From positions 248,001 through 312,000 of the forward strand of contig NZ_VWWP01000003.1 of assembly GCF_011752975.1 (NCBI RefSeq): a DNA stretch of 64,000 nucleotides, written 5' to 3'. The translations under genes were made by a program, and so were the position numbers. Source of the DNA: Chryseobacterium sp. Tr-659. Its GTDB lineage: Bacteria > Bacteroidota > Bacteroidia > Flavobacteriales > Weeksellaceae. This document shows positions 1 through 8,685 of the stretch, in pieces. Under the pieces are notes generated by a model, which saw only the letters and a list, made by a program, of their open reading frames with translations, made no database searches and was not told the origin of the DNA. Within the stretch, counting starts at the first letter, position 1, and every line of letters begins with the position of its first letter.

Positions 1-3000
1 CTGCTGCCAACCACTTCAGAGAAACACTTTTCAACAGGTTGACTGCTTCTTTTGGCAGTGCTCCGAAACGATCAATGAGCTCAAGTTCAAACTGATGAAG
101 ATCTGCTTCATTATTGATTTCTGCAATTTTCTGATACAGCAGCAATCGCTCTTCCGTATTGGAAATATAAGAATCCGGCAGCATCAGTTCCAGATCTGTA
201 TCGATATTAACATCTTTCACAGATTTGAAAAGCTTCTGACGATCTTCTTCATTTTCAAATAAATTTTCAAAATCCGCATCATCCTTAAGCTCTTCCAGCG
301 CTTCCTGCATCAACTTCTGGTAAGTTTCAAATCCCATCTCATTAATAAACCCGCTCTGTTCAGCACCCAAAAGATCACCGGCACCACGGATCTCAAGATC
401 TTTCATTGCAATCTGGAAACCACTTCCCAGATCAGAAAATTGCTCAATTGCTTCAAGACGTTTTCTGGCATCTGCCGTCAGCATATCATAAGGAGGAGTA
501 ATCAGATAACAAAAAGCTTTTCTGTTGCTTCGCCCTACCCTTCCTCTCATCTGATGCAGATCTGCCATACCAAATCTCTGAGCATCGTTAATAAAAATCG
601 TATTGGCATTAGGAACATCTACTCCACTTTCTACAATGGTTGTGGAAACAAGAACATCGTATTTCCCTTCCATAAAATCGAGGACATTCTTTTCAAGCTG
701 CTTGCCTTCCATCTGACCATGTCCTGTAATCACTCTTGCATCAGGAACCAGCCTTTGAATGAGGCCTGCAATATCTTTCAGGTTCTCAATTCTGTTATTA
801 ATGAAGTAAACCTGCCCGTCTCTCTGCAGCTCATAAGAAACAGCATCACGAAGGATTTCTTCATTAAAACCTATCAGTTGCGTATCCACCGGCTGCCTGT
901 TAGGCGGCGGTGTCTTGATTACGGATAAATCCCTTGCAGCCATTAATGAGAACTGTAAAGTCCTCGGAATTGGGGTAGCCGTAAGAGTAAGAGTATCCAC
1001 ATTATTTTTAAGAGTCTTCAGTTTATCTTTTACTGAAACACCAAACTTGTGCTCTTCATCAATAATCAGCAGCCCAAGATCTTTAAATTTTACAGAAGCG
1101 CTAACCAGCTGATGGGTTCCGATGATAATATCTACTTTACCGTTCTTAAGTTCTTCCAGTGTTTCAGATTTTTGTTTAGCAGTTCTGAATCTATTCACGT
1201 AAGCAACATTTACCGGAAAATCTTTTAATCTTTCTTTAAAACTTCTGTAATGCTGGAAAGCCAGAATTGTTGTCGGGACTAAAACAGCTACCTGTTTACC
1301 GTCTGTAGCCGCCTTAAATGCAGCACGAATCGCTACCTCCGTTTTTCCAAAACCTACATCACCACAAACTAGCCTGTCCATCACTGTTTCAGCTTCCATA
1401 TCTCTTTTTACGTCTACAGTAGCTTTTTCCTGATCCGGAGTATCCTCATAAATAAAGCTTGCTTCCAACTCATTCTGCAGATAAGAATCCGGAGTATAAG
1501 CAAAACCTTTCGCCGTTTTTCTTTGAGCGTATAATTTAATAAGGTCAAAAGCAATTTGTTTAACCTTAGCTTTTGTTTTCTGTTTCAAAGATTTCCACGT
1601 TGGAGACCCAAGCTTGCTTAAAACGATCTCTTTCCCATCCGGGCCGTTATATTTTGAAATTTTATGCAGGGAATGGATACTTACATATAATAAATCTCCA
1701 TTTTTATAGGTTAGTTTAAAACATTCCTGGATTTTACCATCATTATTTACTTTCACCAATCCCATAAATTTCCCGATTCCATGATCTATATGAGCAATAT
1801 AATCTCCTATTTTCAGGGACATCAAATCTTTAAGGGTAAGCTGTTCCGATTTAGCAAACGTATTCTTTGCTTTATATCTCTGATAACGGTCAAAGATCTG
1901 GTGATCTGTATATACCAGAATTTTGTGTCCATTATCTACAAAACCTTCATGTAATTCGGACTTAAAGCTTTTAAAAGGAAGTTCATGTTCGAGCTCCTCA
2001 AAAATAGATTCCAGCCTTTCTTTCTGCTTCTCCGTTGAAAAGGAAATCCAGGTATCAAATCCATCCTCCTGTTTTTCTTCAATATCTTCAATCAGCAGCT
2101 CAAAGTTCTTATGGAAAGAAGGCTGTGGCAACTGATCCATTTTAATTTCAGTGATATCTTTCAACCCCTCAATAACTCCGTTTCCAAAATCAACTGTTTT
2201 AAATTTTTTATAATCAAATAAAAATTCCTGATCGGAAATAAAAAGTTCCTGTGGAGTTCTGTGCGCAATATCTTTGTTTAAAGTATCATACTTTTCCAGC
2301 GATTTTTCGTAGAAAGTTCTGATCTTTTGCATGCCGATCATTCCGTTTTTAGAAACAACAAAACTTTCTTTTGGCAACAGCTGTAGTAATGAGACCCTGC
2401 TTCCGGTAACTGAAAAATTCATATTGGAAACCAGCTGAAAATCCTTTACCTTATCTACGGAAAGCTGTGTCTCAATATCAAATGTTTTAATACTTTCCAC
2501 CTCATTACCAAAGAATGTAATTCTATACGGTTTTTCATAAGAATAAGAAAACACATCCACAATTCCTCCTCTTACCGAAAATTCTCCAGGCTCTGACACA
2601 AAGTCGGCTTGTTGGAAGTGATAATGATTGAGCAATTCATCCACAAAATCAAAATCCAGCTGATCGCCTACTTTTATATGATGAGAAATTGCTTTAAAAT
2701 CTTCTTTCTTTAAAACTTTTTCAGATAAAGCTCCGGAATAGGCAACAATCACTTTTGGCGATCTCCCGGAATTGATCTTATTTAAAACTTCGGTTCTTAA
2801 AACAAGATTGGCATTCTGTGTTTTTTCAACCTGATAAGGTTCAAGATGGGTAGCCGGAAAATACAATACTTTTTCTTTCCCGAGAAGATCTTCCATCTCG
2901 GTATTTACATACAATGCATCTTCCTTATCATCTAAGAGATAAAGAATATTTTTCTTCTGAACCAAGAAAAGTTCGGCTACAAAAACAGAAACTGAAGACC

Positions 3001-3118
3001 CCGCACTTCCTTTTACAGAAATATGCTGGCTGCTTTCTAATTGAGTGAAAATTTCTTTCCCGAATTCTTTCTGCATAAGTTCAGGAAGAAACTTTTCGCT
3101 GATGGATTTTAACTGCAT
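1..3118 (-). CDS. mfd: Transcription-repair coupling factor Mfd (partial, C-terminus beyond the window)
   Basis: Mfd is an ATP-dependent translocase that removes RNA polymerase stalled at DNA damage and recruits UvrA. Reading the minus strand from an ATG at 3118 gives 1039 codons that stay open to base 1. Mfd proteins are usually about 1,120-1,150 residues, so roughly the last 80-100 are outside the window. Visible parts, in order: an N-terminal UvrB-like region, an RNA-polymerase-interaction region (IGDYIAHIDHGIG), a helicase Walker A (GDVGFGKTE, about residues 586-594), the DEEH box near residue 687 and the second RecA lobe with TATPIPRTL and RGRVGR motifs. The start is preceded by AT-rich sequence without a Shine-Dalgarno. 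It is divergent from the lipoprotein gene at 3372. The identification is secure. Confidence 0.97.
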   Translation of the reverse strand, partial: MQLKSISEKFLPELMQKEFGKEIFTQLESSQHISVKGSAGSSVSVFVAELFLVQKKNILYLLDDKEDALYVNTEMEDLLGKEKVLYFPATHLEPYQVEKTQNANLVLRTEVLNKINSGRSPKVIVAYSGALSEKVLKKEDFKAISHHIKVGDQLDFDFVDELLNHYHFQQADFVSEPGEFSVRGGIVDVFSYSYEKPYRITFFGNEVESIKTFDIETQLSVDKVKDFQLVSNMNFSVTGSRVSLLQLLPKESFVVSKNGMIGMQKIRTFYEKSLEKYDTLNKDIAHRTPQELFISDQEFLFDYKKFKTVDFGNGVIEGLKDITEIKMDQLPQPSFHKNFELLIEDIEEKQEDGFDTWISFSTEKQKERLESIFEELEHELPFKSFKSELHEGFVDNGHKILVYTDHQIFDRYQRYKAKNTFAKSEQLTLKDLMSLKIGDYIAHIDHGIGKFMGLVKVNNDGKIQECFKLTYKNGDLLYVSIHSLHKISKYNGPDGKEIVLSKLGSPTWKSLKQKTKAKVKQIAFDLIKLYAQRKTAKGFAYTPDSYLQNELEASFIYEDTPDQEKATVDVKRDMEAETVMDRLVCGDVGFGKTEVAIRAAFKAATDGKQVAVLVPTTILAFQHYRSFKERLKDFPVNVAYVNRFRTAKQKSETLEELKNGKVDIIIGTHQLVSASVKFKDLGLLIIDEEHKFGVSVKDKLKTLKNNVDTLTLTATPIPRTLQFSLMAARDLSVIKTPPPNRQPVDTQLIGFNEEILRDAVSYELQRDGQVYFINNRIENLKDIAGLIQRLVPDARVITGHGQMEGKQLEKNVLDFMEGKYDVLVSTTIVESGVDVPNANTIFINDAQRFGMADLHQMRGRVGRSNRKAFCYLITPPYDMLTADARKRLEAIEQFSDLGSGFQIAMKDLEIRGAGDLLGAEQSGFINEMGFETYQKLMQEALEELKDDADFENLFENEEDRQKLFKSVKDVNIDTDLELMLPDSYISNTEERLLLYQKIAEINNEADLHQFELELIDRFGALPKEAVNLLKSVSLKWLAA

Positions 3119-3371
3119 AAATAGTAATGATATAAACGACAAAAGCGATTTCGGGAGTTTTCCGAAACCGTTTAATGCTATACAAAGGTACGGATATTTT
3201 TTTCTTCCCTGCGAAAACAGAAAAGGTTACATTGTAAAATGAACCTCTTAGAAGATGTTGAATCTTAAATTTTTACAATTTTTTTTAATTAGTTGTTAAA
3301 AAAAATCGAATATTTTCTCCTGGCATAATGTTTGGGATTTTGAGAACTACCAAACATTTAAGAATAGTATT

Positions 3372-3767
3372 ATGAAAAAAGCAATTAAAATCCTGGGAGT
3401 GATGATGCTGTTGGTATTTACAGCATTATCTTTTTCGTCGTGCAGTAAAGATGACGATCCCGTAAACAATGAATTCTTTGCAGGAACTTATAAAGGAAGT
3501 GTTTCTTATAATGATGGCGGATCTACCAATATCAGTACAGATAATGGAAGTGTATTTGTAACAAAGATCGCCAGCGGCACCAAGTATAATTTTGCATTCT
3601 CAAACGGCATTCCTGACCTTAACGGAATAGAGTTCAACCAACAGGGAGATCATACCCTTGTTATGATTGGTTCTACAGCTACCTCTTATATCAGAATCGA
3701 TAACAATGTTTTAAAAATCTTATATGTAAAGGATGGAAAAACATGGACAGCTAACTGTACACGTTAA
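3372..3767 (+). CDS. Small surface lipoprotein, unknown function
   Basis: The product is 131 residues. A hydrophobic signal peptide ends in a lipobox with the lipidated cysteine at about residue 24 (FSSC). The residues just after it, SKDDD, resemble the acidic lipoprotein export signal that sends Bacteroidota lipoproteins to the cell surface. The remaining ~100 residues look like one small beta-rich domain (FAGTYKGSVSY at its start, a single late cysteine in TANCTR) and could be lipocalin-like, but I do not recognise a named family. It stands alone: mfd is divergent upstream and a hairpin terminator follows at 3802. The ATG follows an AT-rich leader. Lipoprotein assignment is strong, function unknown. 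Confidence 0.85.
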   Translation: MKKAIKILGVMMLLVFTALSFSSCSKDDDPVNNEFFAGTYKGSVSYNDGGSTNISTDNGSVFVTKIASGTKYNFAFSNGIPDLNGIEFNQQGDHTLVMIGSTATSYIRIDNNVLKILYVKDGKTWTANCTR

Positions 3768-3801
3768 ACCATCTCTTTATATGTCTTTTTATATATTATG
3801 C

Positions 3802-3835
3802 AGCCTGTTTTCTGAAATGAAGACAGGCTTTTTTG
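3802..3835 (+). terminator. Rho-independent terminator
   Basis: An AGCCTGT / ACAGGCT stem with a 14-base loop is followed by a T run. It lies 35 bases after the lipoprotein stop codon. Confidence 0.85.
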
Positions 3836-3957
3836 TTCTAAAAAAATTGTTTTAATTTTTTTTTAAGCTGTAATAAACTTTAGTTAAGTTTAAAATTATC
3901 AATTTTTTAGCCTGCTTTTTGCATATCTTTATTCAACAAAAACAAACAGTATTTCTT

Positions 3958-4254
3958 ATGAAAAAATTATTATCTGCAATGTCATTGATCTTAGGATTAG
4001 GACTTGCAACTGCTCAGCAGACTGCTCCCGCCACAGGCACTAAGGCTCAGCCACCTGTAAAAACCACTACAATGAAAGCTGCTAAACCGGCAGAAATGAA
4101 GACCGCTAAACCTGCAATGGATGCAAAAGCAGCGAAGCCTGCACAGCCGGCTGCCAAAATGAAAAAAGACGGGACTCCGGACAAAAGATATAAAGAAAAC
4201 AAGCACCTGAAAAAAGACGGGACTCCGGATAAAAGATATAAGGAAAACAAATAA
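3958..4254 (+). CDS. Small basic exported protein with tandem KKDGTPDKRYKENK repeats
   Basis: From the ATG at 3958 the product is 98 residues. An upstream in-frame start at 3919 would only prepend residues before an obvious signal peptide (MKKLLSAMSLILGLGLATAQ), so it was not used. After the signal peptide comes an A/P/K/T-rich, probably disordered stretch with several AKPA units. The protein ends in two copies of a 14-residue basic motif, KKDGTPDKRYKENK, separated by HL. As I recall, this motif resembles the small PBCV-type basic adaptor repeat (Pfam PF08789), but that needs a profile search. A TATCTTTA sequence at 3924 is a near match to the Bacteroidota -7 box. The protein is predicted periplasmic or secreted; its function is unknown. 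Confidence 0.75.
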   Translation: MKKLLSAMSLILGLGLATAQQTAPATGTKAQPPVKTTTMKAAKPAEMKTAKPAMDAKAAKPAQPAAKMKKDGTPDKRYKENKHLKKDGTPDKRYKENK

Positions 4255-4302
4255 GCATAACATTAACATATAGTTGTTATTTTCATAATCAAATTTCGAA
4301 AA

Positions 4303-4333
4303 GCCGATGGAACCTGGTTTCATCGGTTTTTTT
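4303..4333 (+). terminator. Rho-independent terminator
   Basis: A CCGATG / CATCGG stem ends in a run of seven T. It closes the small basic-protein gene 50 bases after its stop. Confidence 0.85.
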
Positions 4334-4378
4334 GTGTCTTAGCATATAAAAAATGCTTACAGATTCTCTACTTATTTA

Positions 4379-4386
4379 TAAATTTG
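4379..4386 (+). promoter_or_regulatory. Putative -7 promoter box of the GH3 gene
   Basis: TAAATTTG exactly matches the Bacteroidota -7 consensus TAnnTTTG. Only four bases separate it from the ATG at 4391, so transcription would start at or next to the start codon. Confidence 0.6.
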
Positions 4387-4390
4387 AGCC

Positions 4391-5890
4391 ATGTTAAACT
4401 TCTTCAAGAAAAATGCAGCGCTTATCTGGGCAAAGAAACATGTTCAAAAAGCAGAGGAATTCAAGAAAAATGCGGAGAAAAACCAGGAGGACTTACTGCT
4501 TTCTCTTGTAAGTACTGCCCAAAAGACACTTTTCGGGCGGGAACATGATTTTGAAAACATCCATTCTGTAAAGGAATTTCAGAACAGGGTTCCGGTAGCC
4601 GATTATGAAGATCTGAAACCTTATATTGAAAGGGTAAAAAAAGGACAGGCCAATATTCTCTGGACAGATACCCCGGAATATTTTGCCAAAACATCCGGTA
4701 CAACTTCCGGGTCTAAATATATTCCTATTTCCAGAGAAGGAATGCCATTTCAGATTGCGGGTGCCCAAAGTGCATTGTTCCATTATATCAGCAAAAAGAA
4801 CAATGCGGATTTCGTTAATGGAAAAATGATCTTTCTTCAGGGCAGCCCTGAGCTGGAAGAAGTTTTCGGAATAAAAACGGGAAGATTATCCGGCATTGTT
4901 GCACATCATATTCCCAATTACCTTCAAAAGAACCGTCTCCCAAGCTGGGAAACCAATATCATGGAAGACTGGGAAGCCAAAGTTGATAAGATTATTGAGG
5001 AAACCGAACATGAAAACATGACCCTGATCTCAGGAATTCCGCCATGGCTGATCATGTATTTTGAAAAACTTACGGAAAAGCATGGCAAGAAGATCAAACA
5101 ATTATTTCCCAATCTACAGCTTCTTGTGACAGGCGGGGTTAATTATGAGCCGTATCGCGATAAAATGGAAGATCTTTTAGGAGGCAAGGTGGATATTATC
5201 CAAACATTTCCGGCTTCTGAAGGCTTTTTTGCTTTTCAGGATGATTACACAAAGGAAGGGCTTCTGCTTTTAACCAATCATGGTATTTTCTATGAATTTA
5301 TTCCTCTGGAAGAGTATGGAAAGCCAGGAGCAAGAAGATTAACCTTAAAAGAAGTTGAACTCCATAAAGATTATGCTCTGATTCTGACAACTAACTCAGG
5401 TTTATGGGCTTATTCTATCGGAGATGTGGTAAGATTTATCAGCAAAAAACCATATAGAGTTCTTGTAAGTGGCAGAACCAAGCATTTTACATCTGCTTTC
5501 GGGGAGCATGTGATTGCTTTTGAGGTCGAGGAAGCCATGAAAGCAGCGCTAGAAAAATATCCTGCACAAATTACGGAATTTCATCTTGCACCACAGGTAA
5601 ATCCGGGCGAAGGACTTCCTTATCATGAATGGCTGATTGAATTTGAAAAAGATCCTGAAAATTTGGAATTATTCGGAAATGAACTGGATCATCAGCTCAG
5701 AACAAGAAATACGTATTATGATGATCTGATCTCCGGAAATATTTTACAGAAACTTCAGATCACTAAACTTCAAAAGAATGCGTTTCACGAATACGCCAAA
5801 TCTCAGGGAAAATTGGGAGGCCAGAATAAGACACCAAGACTGGCAAATGACAGAAATATTGCAAATCTATTAGAAATTTACAAACTTTAA
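4391..5890 (+). CDS. GH3 family acyl-acid amido synthetase-like enzyme
   Basis: This 499-residue protein belongs to the GH3 (auxin-responsive GH3) family, ATP-dependent adenylating enzymes that in plants join acyl acids to amino acids. The adenylate-forming P-loop is clear (TSGTTSGSKYIP, about residues 101-112). Further family signatures are ITGG-type sequence LLVTGGVNYEPY, WAYSIGDVVRF, and GRTKHFTSAFGEH in the C-terminal half. No signal peptide is seen, so it should be cytoplasmic. Bacterial members are common in Bacteroidota but their substrates are not established, so neither the acid nor the acceptor can be inferred. It is flanked by terminators or small genes and looks monocistronic, possibly with a leaderless mRNA. 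Confidence 0.93.
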   Translation: MLNFFKKNAALIWAKKHVQKAEEFKKNAEKNQEDLLLSLVSTAQKTLFGREHDFENIHSVKEFQNRVPVADYEDLKPYIERVKKGQANILWTDTPEYFAKTSGTTSGSKYIPISREGMPFQIAGAQSALFHYISKKNNADFVNGKMIFLQGSPELEEVFGIKTGRLSGIVAHHIPNYLQKNRLPSWETNIMEDWEAKVDKIIEETEHENMTLISGIPPWLIMYFEKLTEKHGKKIKQLFPNLQLLVTGGVNYEPYRDKMEDLLGGKVDIIQTFPASEGFFAFQDDYTKEGLLLLTNHGIFYEFIPLEEYGKPGARRLTLKEVELHKDYALILTTNSGLWAYSIGDVVRFISKKPYRVLVSGRTKHFTSAFGEHVIAFEVEEAMKAALEKYPAQITEFHLAPQVNPGEGLPYHEWLIEFEKDPENLELFGNELDHQLRTRNTYYDDLISGNILQKLQITKLQKNAFHEYAKSQGKLGGQNKTPRLANDRNIANLLEIYKL

Positions 5891-5959
5891 ACATATTTTT
5901 TCAATTCCAAAAACGTATATTCGAAAAAAATTATAAATTTGAAAAACTAAAAGAAAATA

Positions 5960-6322
5960 ATGAAAGCATCTGTACTGTTGAAATCATCTTTATTAACGTC
6001 TTTATTTGTTATTACATCTTGTGCTACTACAAAATACAGCGAGGATATTTCAAAAAACAACTATTCCAATCTTGAAGCAGGAAAAGTCTATAAGGTTACT
6101 ATGAGAGACGGTTCTCCGAAGCAGAAAATATTATTCAGAAATATTGTTGGAGATAATCTTGTGGGTACAGCAGGAAAGAAAGACAGTACGGAAGTAATCA
6201 TTCCTAAAGCTAATGTTGCTGCGGTGAAAGACAGCAGAAAAGCAAGAATTGCAACCGGAGCTACTATTATTGGGGCTGCCGGGGTTGCCGCAATAGTTCT
6301 TAGTTCTTCAAGAGCTGACTAA
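5960..6322 (+). CDS. Small lipoprotein with C-terminal hydrophobic segment
   Basis: The product is 120 residues. A signal peptide ends at a lipobox (VITSC, cysteine at about residue 21). A compact middle part (residues 30-90) contains KVYKVTMRDGS and LVGTAGKKDSTEVIIPK, reminiscent of a small beta-barrel. The last ~25 residues are a G/A/I/V-rich hydrophobic segment (ATIIGAAGVAAIVL) ending in SSSRAD. It sits 69 bases after the GH3 gene and before a strong terminator. I recognise no named family. The hydrophobic C-terminus could insert in a membrane; it lacks the basic tail expected of an exosortase sorting signal. Confidence 0.8.
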   Translation: MKASVLLKSSLLTSLFVITSCATTKYSEDISKNNYSNLEAGKVYKVTMRDGSPKQKILFRNIVGDNLVGTAGKKDSTEVIIPKANVAAVKDSRKARIATGATIIGAAGVAAIVLSSSRAD

Positions 6323-6377
6323 AATAGATTTTATCTTTTGAGATATATTTACTATATCTTTCAAAAATTGCCATATG

Positions 6378-6410
6378 AATAGCCCTAAATAAATTTTTAG
6401 GGCTATTTTT
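6378..6410 (+). terminator. Strong rho-independent terminator abutting the next start codon
   Basis: A 12-bp stem (AATAGCCCTAAA / TTTAGGGCTATT) runs straight into Ts. Its end is only four bases before the MFS ATG at 6415, so it either ends the lipoprotein transcript or forms the extreme 5' leader of the MFS mRNA. Confidence 0.8.
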
Positions 6411-6414
6411 GTTC

Positions 6415-7650
6415 ATGATTTCCTTTACCCCGTTACAAACATTACAAAATGTTGAGTTCAGAAATCTTCTTACCGGGAGATTTTTTATTGTTTTAGCTTT
6501 CAGAATGCTGGCCACATTATTAGGATGGTGGGTGTACGAATTAACAAAAGATCCTTTTTCAATAGGTCTTATCGGCCTTTCCGAAGTGATTCCTGCTGTA
6601 AGCTGTGCGTTATATGCCGGCCATGTTATCGATATGAATGAAAAAAAGCGGCTGCTTCTCATTTGTAATTATGCTTATATTTTTCTGATTGGTCTTCTGC
6701 TGATTCCGGCATTTCTGGATGTTGAGATGCATTTCACCGGTCATCAGATTACTTATTTTATTTACGGTGTTATTTTTTTTACCGGAATAGCAAGGGCTTT
6801 TATCGGACCTATTGTACCTTCCATGATTCCTAAAATTGTAAAAAAAGAGAATCTCCCGAATGCCGTTACCTTAAACCAGGCTACCTTTCTGATCTCTTCT
6901 GTATGCGGACATGCGATAGGTGGTATTCTTATCGGATATTTCGGGGTAAAATGGACGTTAGTGGTAATTTTATCCTTAATTTTTGTTGCTTCACTATTTT
7001 TCTGGCAGCTGAAACAACAACATTCGGAGTATAAAAAAGAAACGGTAAATATTGTAGAAAGCATGCGTGAAGGAATTTCTTATATTTTCAAAACCAAGGA
7101 GATTTTAGGAGCGCTTTGTCTTGATATGTTTGCTGTTCTTTTCGGAGGAGCAGTGGCCATGATACCTGTATTCGCCACAGATATCTTACATTCGGGGGCT
7201 GAAGGTTTTGGTTTACTGAATGCTGCATCAGATATAGGCTCCATGTGCATTATCACTATTCTTTCTCTTGTTCCTCTTCGAAAAAATCAGGGAAAAATTC
7301 TACTTGCAGTGGTTACCGGATTCGGACTTTGCATCATTGGATTCGGTTTATCCAAATTATACTGGCTGTCTTTCATGTTCCTTGTCATGAGCGGAATGCT
7401 TGACGGAATTTCCGTGGTAATCCGTGGTACTATTGTGCAGCTAAAAACACCTGATCATATAAGAGGACGTGTTCTAAGTGTCAATTCAATCTTCATCATG
7501 TCCAGTAACGAAATGGGACAGTTTGAAAGTGGTGTAATGGCTAAATTATTAGGTGTTGTACGTTCTGTTGTATTTGGAGGATGCATGACTGTTTTGGTTG
7601 CTTTAGTAGTAGGAAGCACCAATCCTAAACTAAGAAAAATGCAATACTAA
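6415..7650 (+). CDS. MFS transporter (EntS-like MFS_3 group)
   Basis: From the ATG at 6415 the product is 411 residues with about 12 hydrophobic helices, typical of the major facilitator superfamily. The first helices (LTGRFFIVLAFRMLATLLGW) and the loop GHVIDMNEKKRLL resemble the EntS/MFS_3 group of exporters, which includes enterobactin exporters and macrolide-efflux-like proteins. The substrate cannot be deduced. A TTG at 6409 is in frame but lies in the T-tract of the preceding hairpin, so ATG 6415 is preferred. The gene is followed by a perfect terminator hairpin and no siderophore genes are nearby. Confidence 0.9.
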   Translation: MISFTPLQTLQNVEFRNLLTGRFFIVLAFRMLATLLGWWVYELTKDPFSIGLIGLSEVIPAVSCALYAGHVIDMNEKKRLLLICNYAYIFLIGLLLIPAFLDVEMHFTGHQITYFIYGVIFFTGIARAFIGPIVPSMIPKIVKKENLPNAVTLNQATFLISSVCGHAIGGILIGYFGVKWTLVVILSLIFVASLFFWQLKQQHSEYKKETVNIVESMREGISYIFKTKEILGALCLDMFAVLFGGAVAMIPVFATDILHSGAEGFGLLNAASDIGSMCIITILSLVPLRKNQGKILLAVVTGFGLCIIGFGLSKLYWLSFMFLVMSGMLDGISVVIRGTIVQLKTPDHIRGRVLSVNSIFIMSSNEMGQFESGVMAKLLGVVRSVVFGGCMTVLVALVVGSTNPKLRKMQY

Positions 7651-7710
7651 ACAACTATTAATCAAGACATTTAATTTAACAAAAAGAATTTTCAATAATT
7701 CGAAATATTT

Positions 7711-7745
7711 AAAATCGGAACAGAAAGACTTCTGTTCCGATTTTA
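7711..7745 (+). terminator. Rho-independent terminator
   Basis: AAAATCGGAACAGAA pairs with TTCTGTTCCGATTTT. It lies 60 bases after the MFS stop. The rest of the 300-base gap up to 7952 holds only AT-rich sequence and the promoter noted below. Confidence 0.85.
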
Positions 7746-7926
7746 CTTTTACGCCCTATTATTAAAAAATAATCATACATTTTCCTTTCAAATTAACAGA
7801 GTAAATACAGATATCTTTACGATCTTCATATAATTTCATTTAAACATAAAAATACCACATTTAAAATCATACCCGTAGTTTCTTTAAATATATCTCAAAA
7901 TCTTTAATTTAACGTTAATAATTTTT

Positions 7927-7934
7927 TATATTTG
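7927..7934 (+). promoter_or_regulatory. Putative -7 promoter box
   Basis: TATATTTG is a perfect TAnnTTTG match, ending 17 bases before the ATG at 7952. No clear TTG -33 element is visible at the usual distance. Confidence 0.55.
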
Positions 7935-7951
7935 CTACAAAATATCCCCAT

Positions 7952-8554
7952 ATGAATAAACTTTTATTTATTTTAGGCTTTTTTATGACCGGTTTCTGCG
8001 CAAATGCTCAGACTTTTTCAGATCAGGCCTTGCAACAGTCGGTTCAGCAGATCAATAATGCTAAAACAGACAGTGACTACGATACTCTTTTCAAAGTATT
8101 TTCCGATGCTAAGACTTCAGAAAAATGGAAGGCCAATTACTATGCAGCAGTAACGATGTATCTTAAAACCCATTTTTTGCTGAAACAAACAACCGGCAGA
8201 CCTATGACTGAATCTAATGAGCTTGCCAAAAATTTTGCTATGCAGGCACTTGCTTCAGAAAAAAACAATGGAGAAATCAATACCCTTCTCGGGCTTATTT
8301 ATATTCAGAAAATCAGATTAAGAGCATCTGGTGACACTCAAAAGGACCTTAAAACAGCCATCGGATATATGTCCAAAGCTGATACTCAGCTGAAAAACAA
8401 TCCAAGACTGACCTTCCTGAAAGTTGAAATAGCCGAAAATTCCGGAAATAAAGCCCAATCTATTGAATTACGTCAAAAGGCAGTAAAAGAGTTTGAGGCT
8501 GCAGATCTTTCATCGAGCTCTCCAAACTGGGGTAAAAATTTAATTGGCCAATAG
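7952..8554 (+). CDS. Exported protein with TPR-like helical content, unknown function
   Basis: The 200-residue product has a signal peptide (to about residue 20, NAQ at the cut site) and a mainly helical mature part. Residues 30-185 have TPR-like character: KANYYAAVTMYLKTHFLL, LGLIYIQKIRLRA and the terminal helix ELRQKAVKEFEAAD. No catalytic motif is seen. A predicted periplasmic or secreted scaffold role is the most that can be said. It precedes the T9SS cargo genes by about 130 bases without a clear terminator, so co-transcription with the first of them is possible. A good -7 box lies upstream. Confidence 0.8.
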   Translation: MNKLLFILGFFMTGFCANAQTFSDQALQQSVQQINNAKTDSDYDTLFKVFSDAKTSEKWKANYYAAVTMYLKTHFLLKQTTGRPMTESNELAKNFAMQALASEKNNGEINTLLGLIYIQKIRLRASGDTQKDLKTAIGYMSKADTQLKNNPRLTFLKVEIAENSGNKAQSIELRQKAVKEFEAADLSSSSPNWGKNLIGQ

Positions 8555-8685
8555 ACCAATAAGAACACAAGAACGGGTAACAAGAATAATTTTCTAATCT
8601 ATTCTTACTTACAAACAGTATTAAAAATACATTGACGTTCTTATTAGCAATTTTAGTTTTAATATTTGTTTTTAAATCTTCTCCT

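Noticed and set aside
440..1112. Plus-strand reading frames opposite mfd
   Set aside because: The minus strand encodes clear Mfd helicase motifs through this stretch; the plus-strand products show no family features.
5960..6322. Exosortase (XrtF) substrate candidate based on its C-terminal hydrophobic segment
   Set aside because: Basic residues precede rather than follow the helix, no short sorting motif is seen, and it is a lipoprotein.
8632..8685. N-terminal extension of T9SS paralog 1 from a TTG
   Set aside because: ATG 8686 begins a standard signal peptide; the extension would place 18 hydrophobic residues before it.
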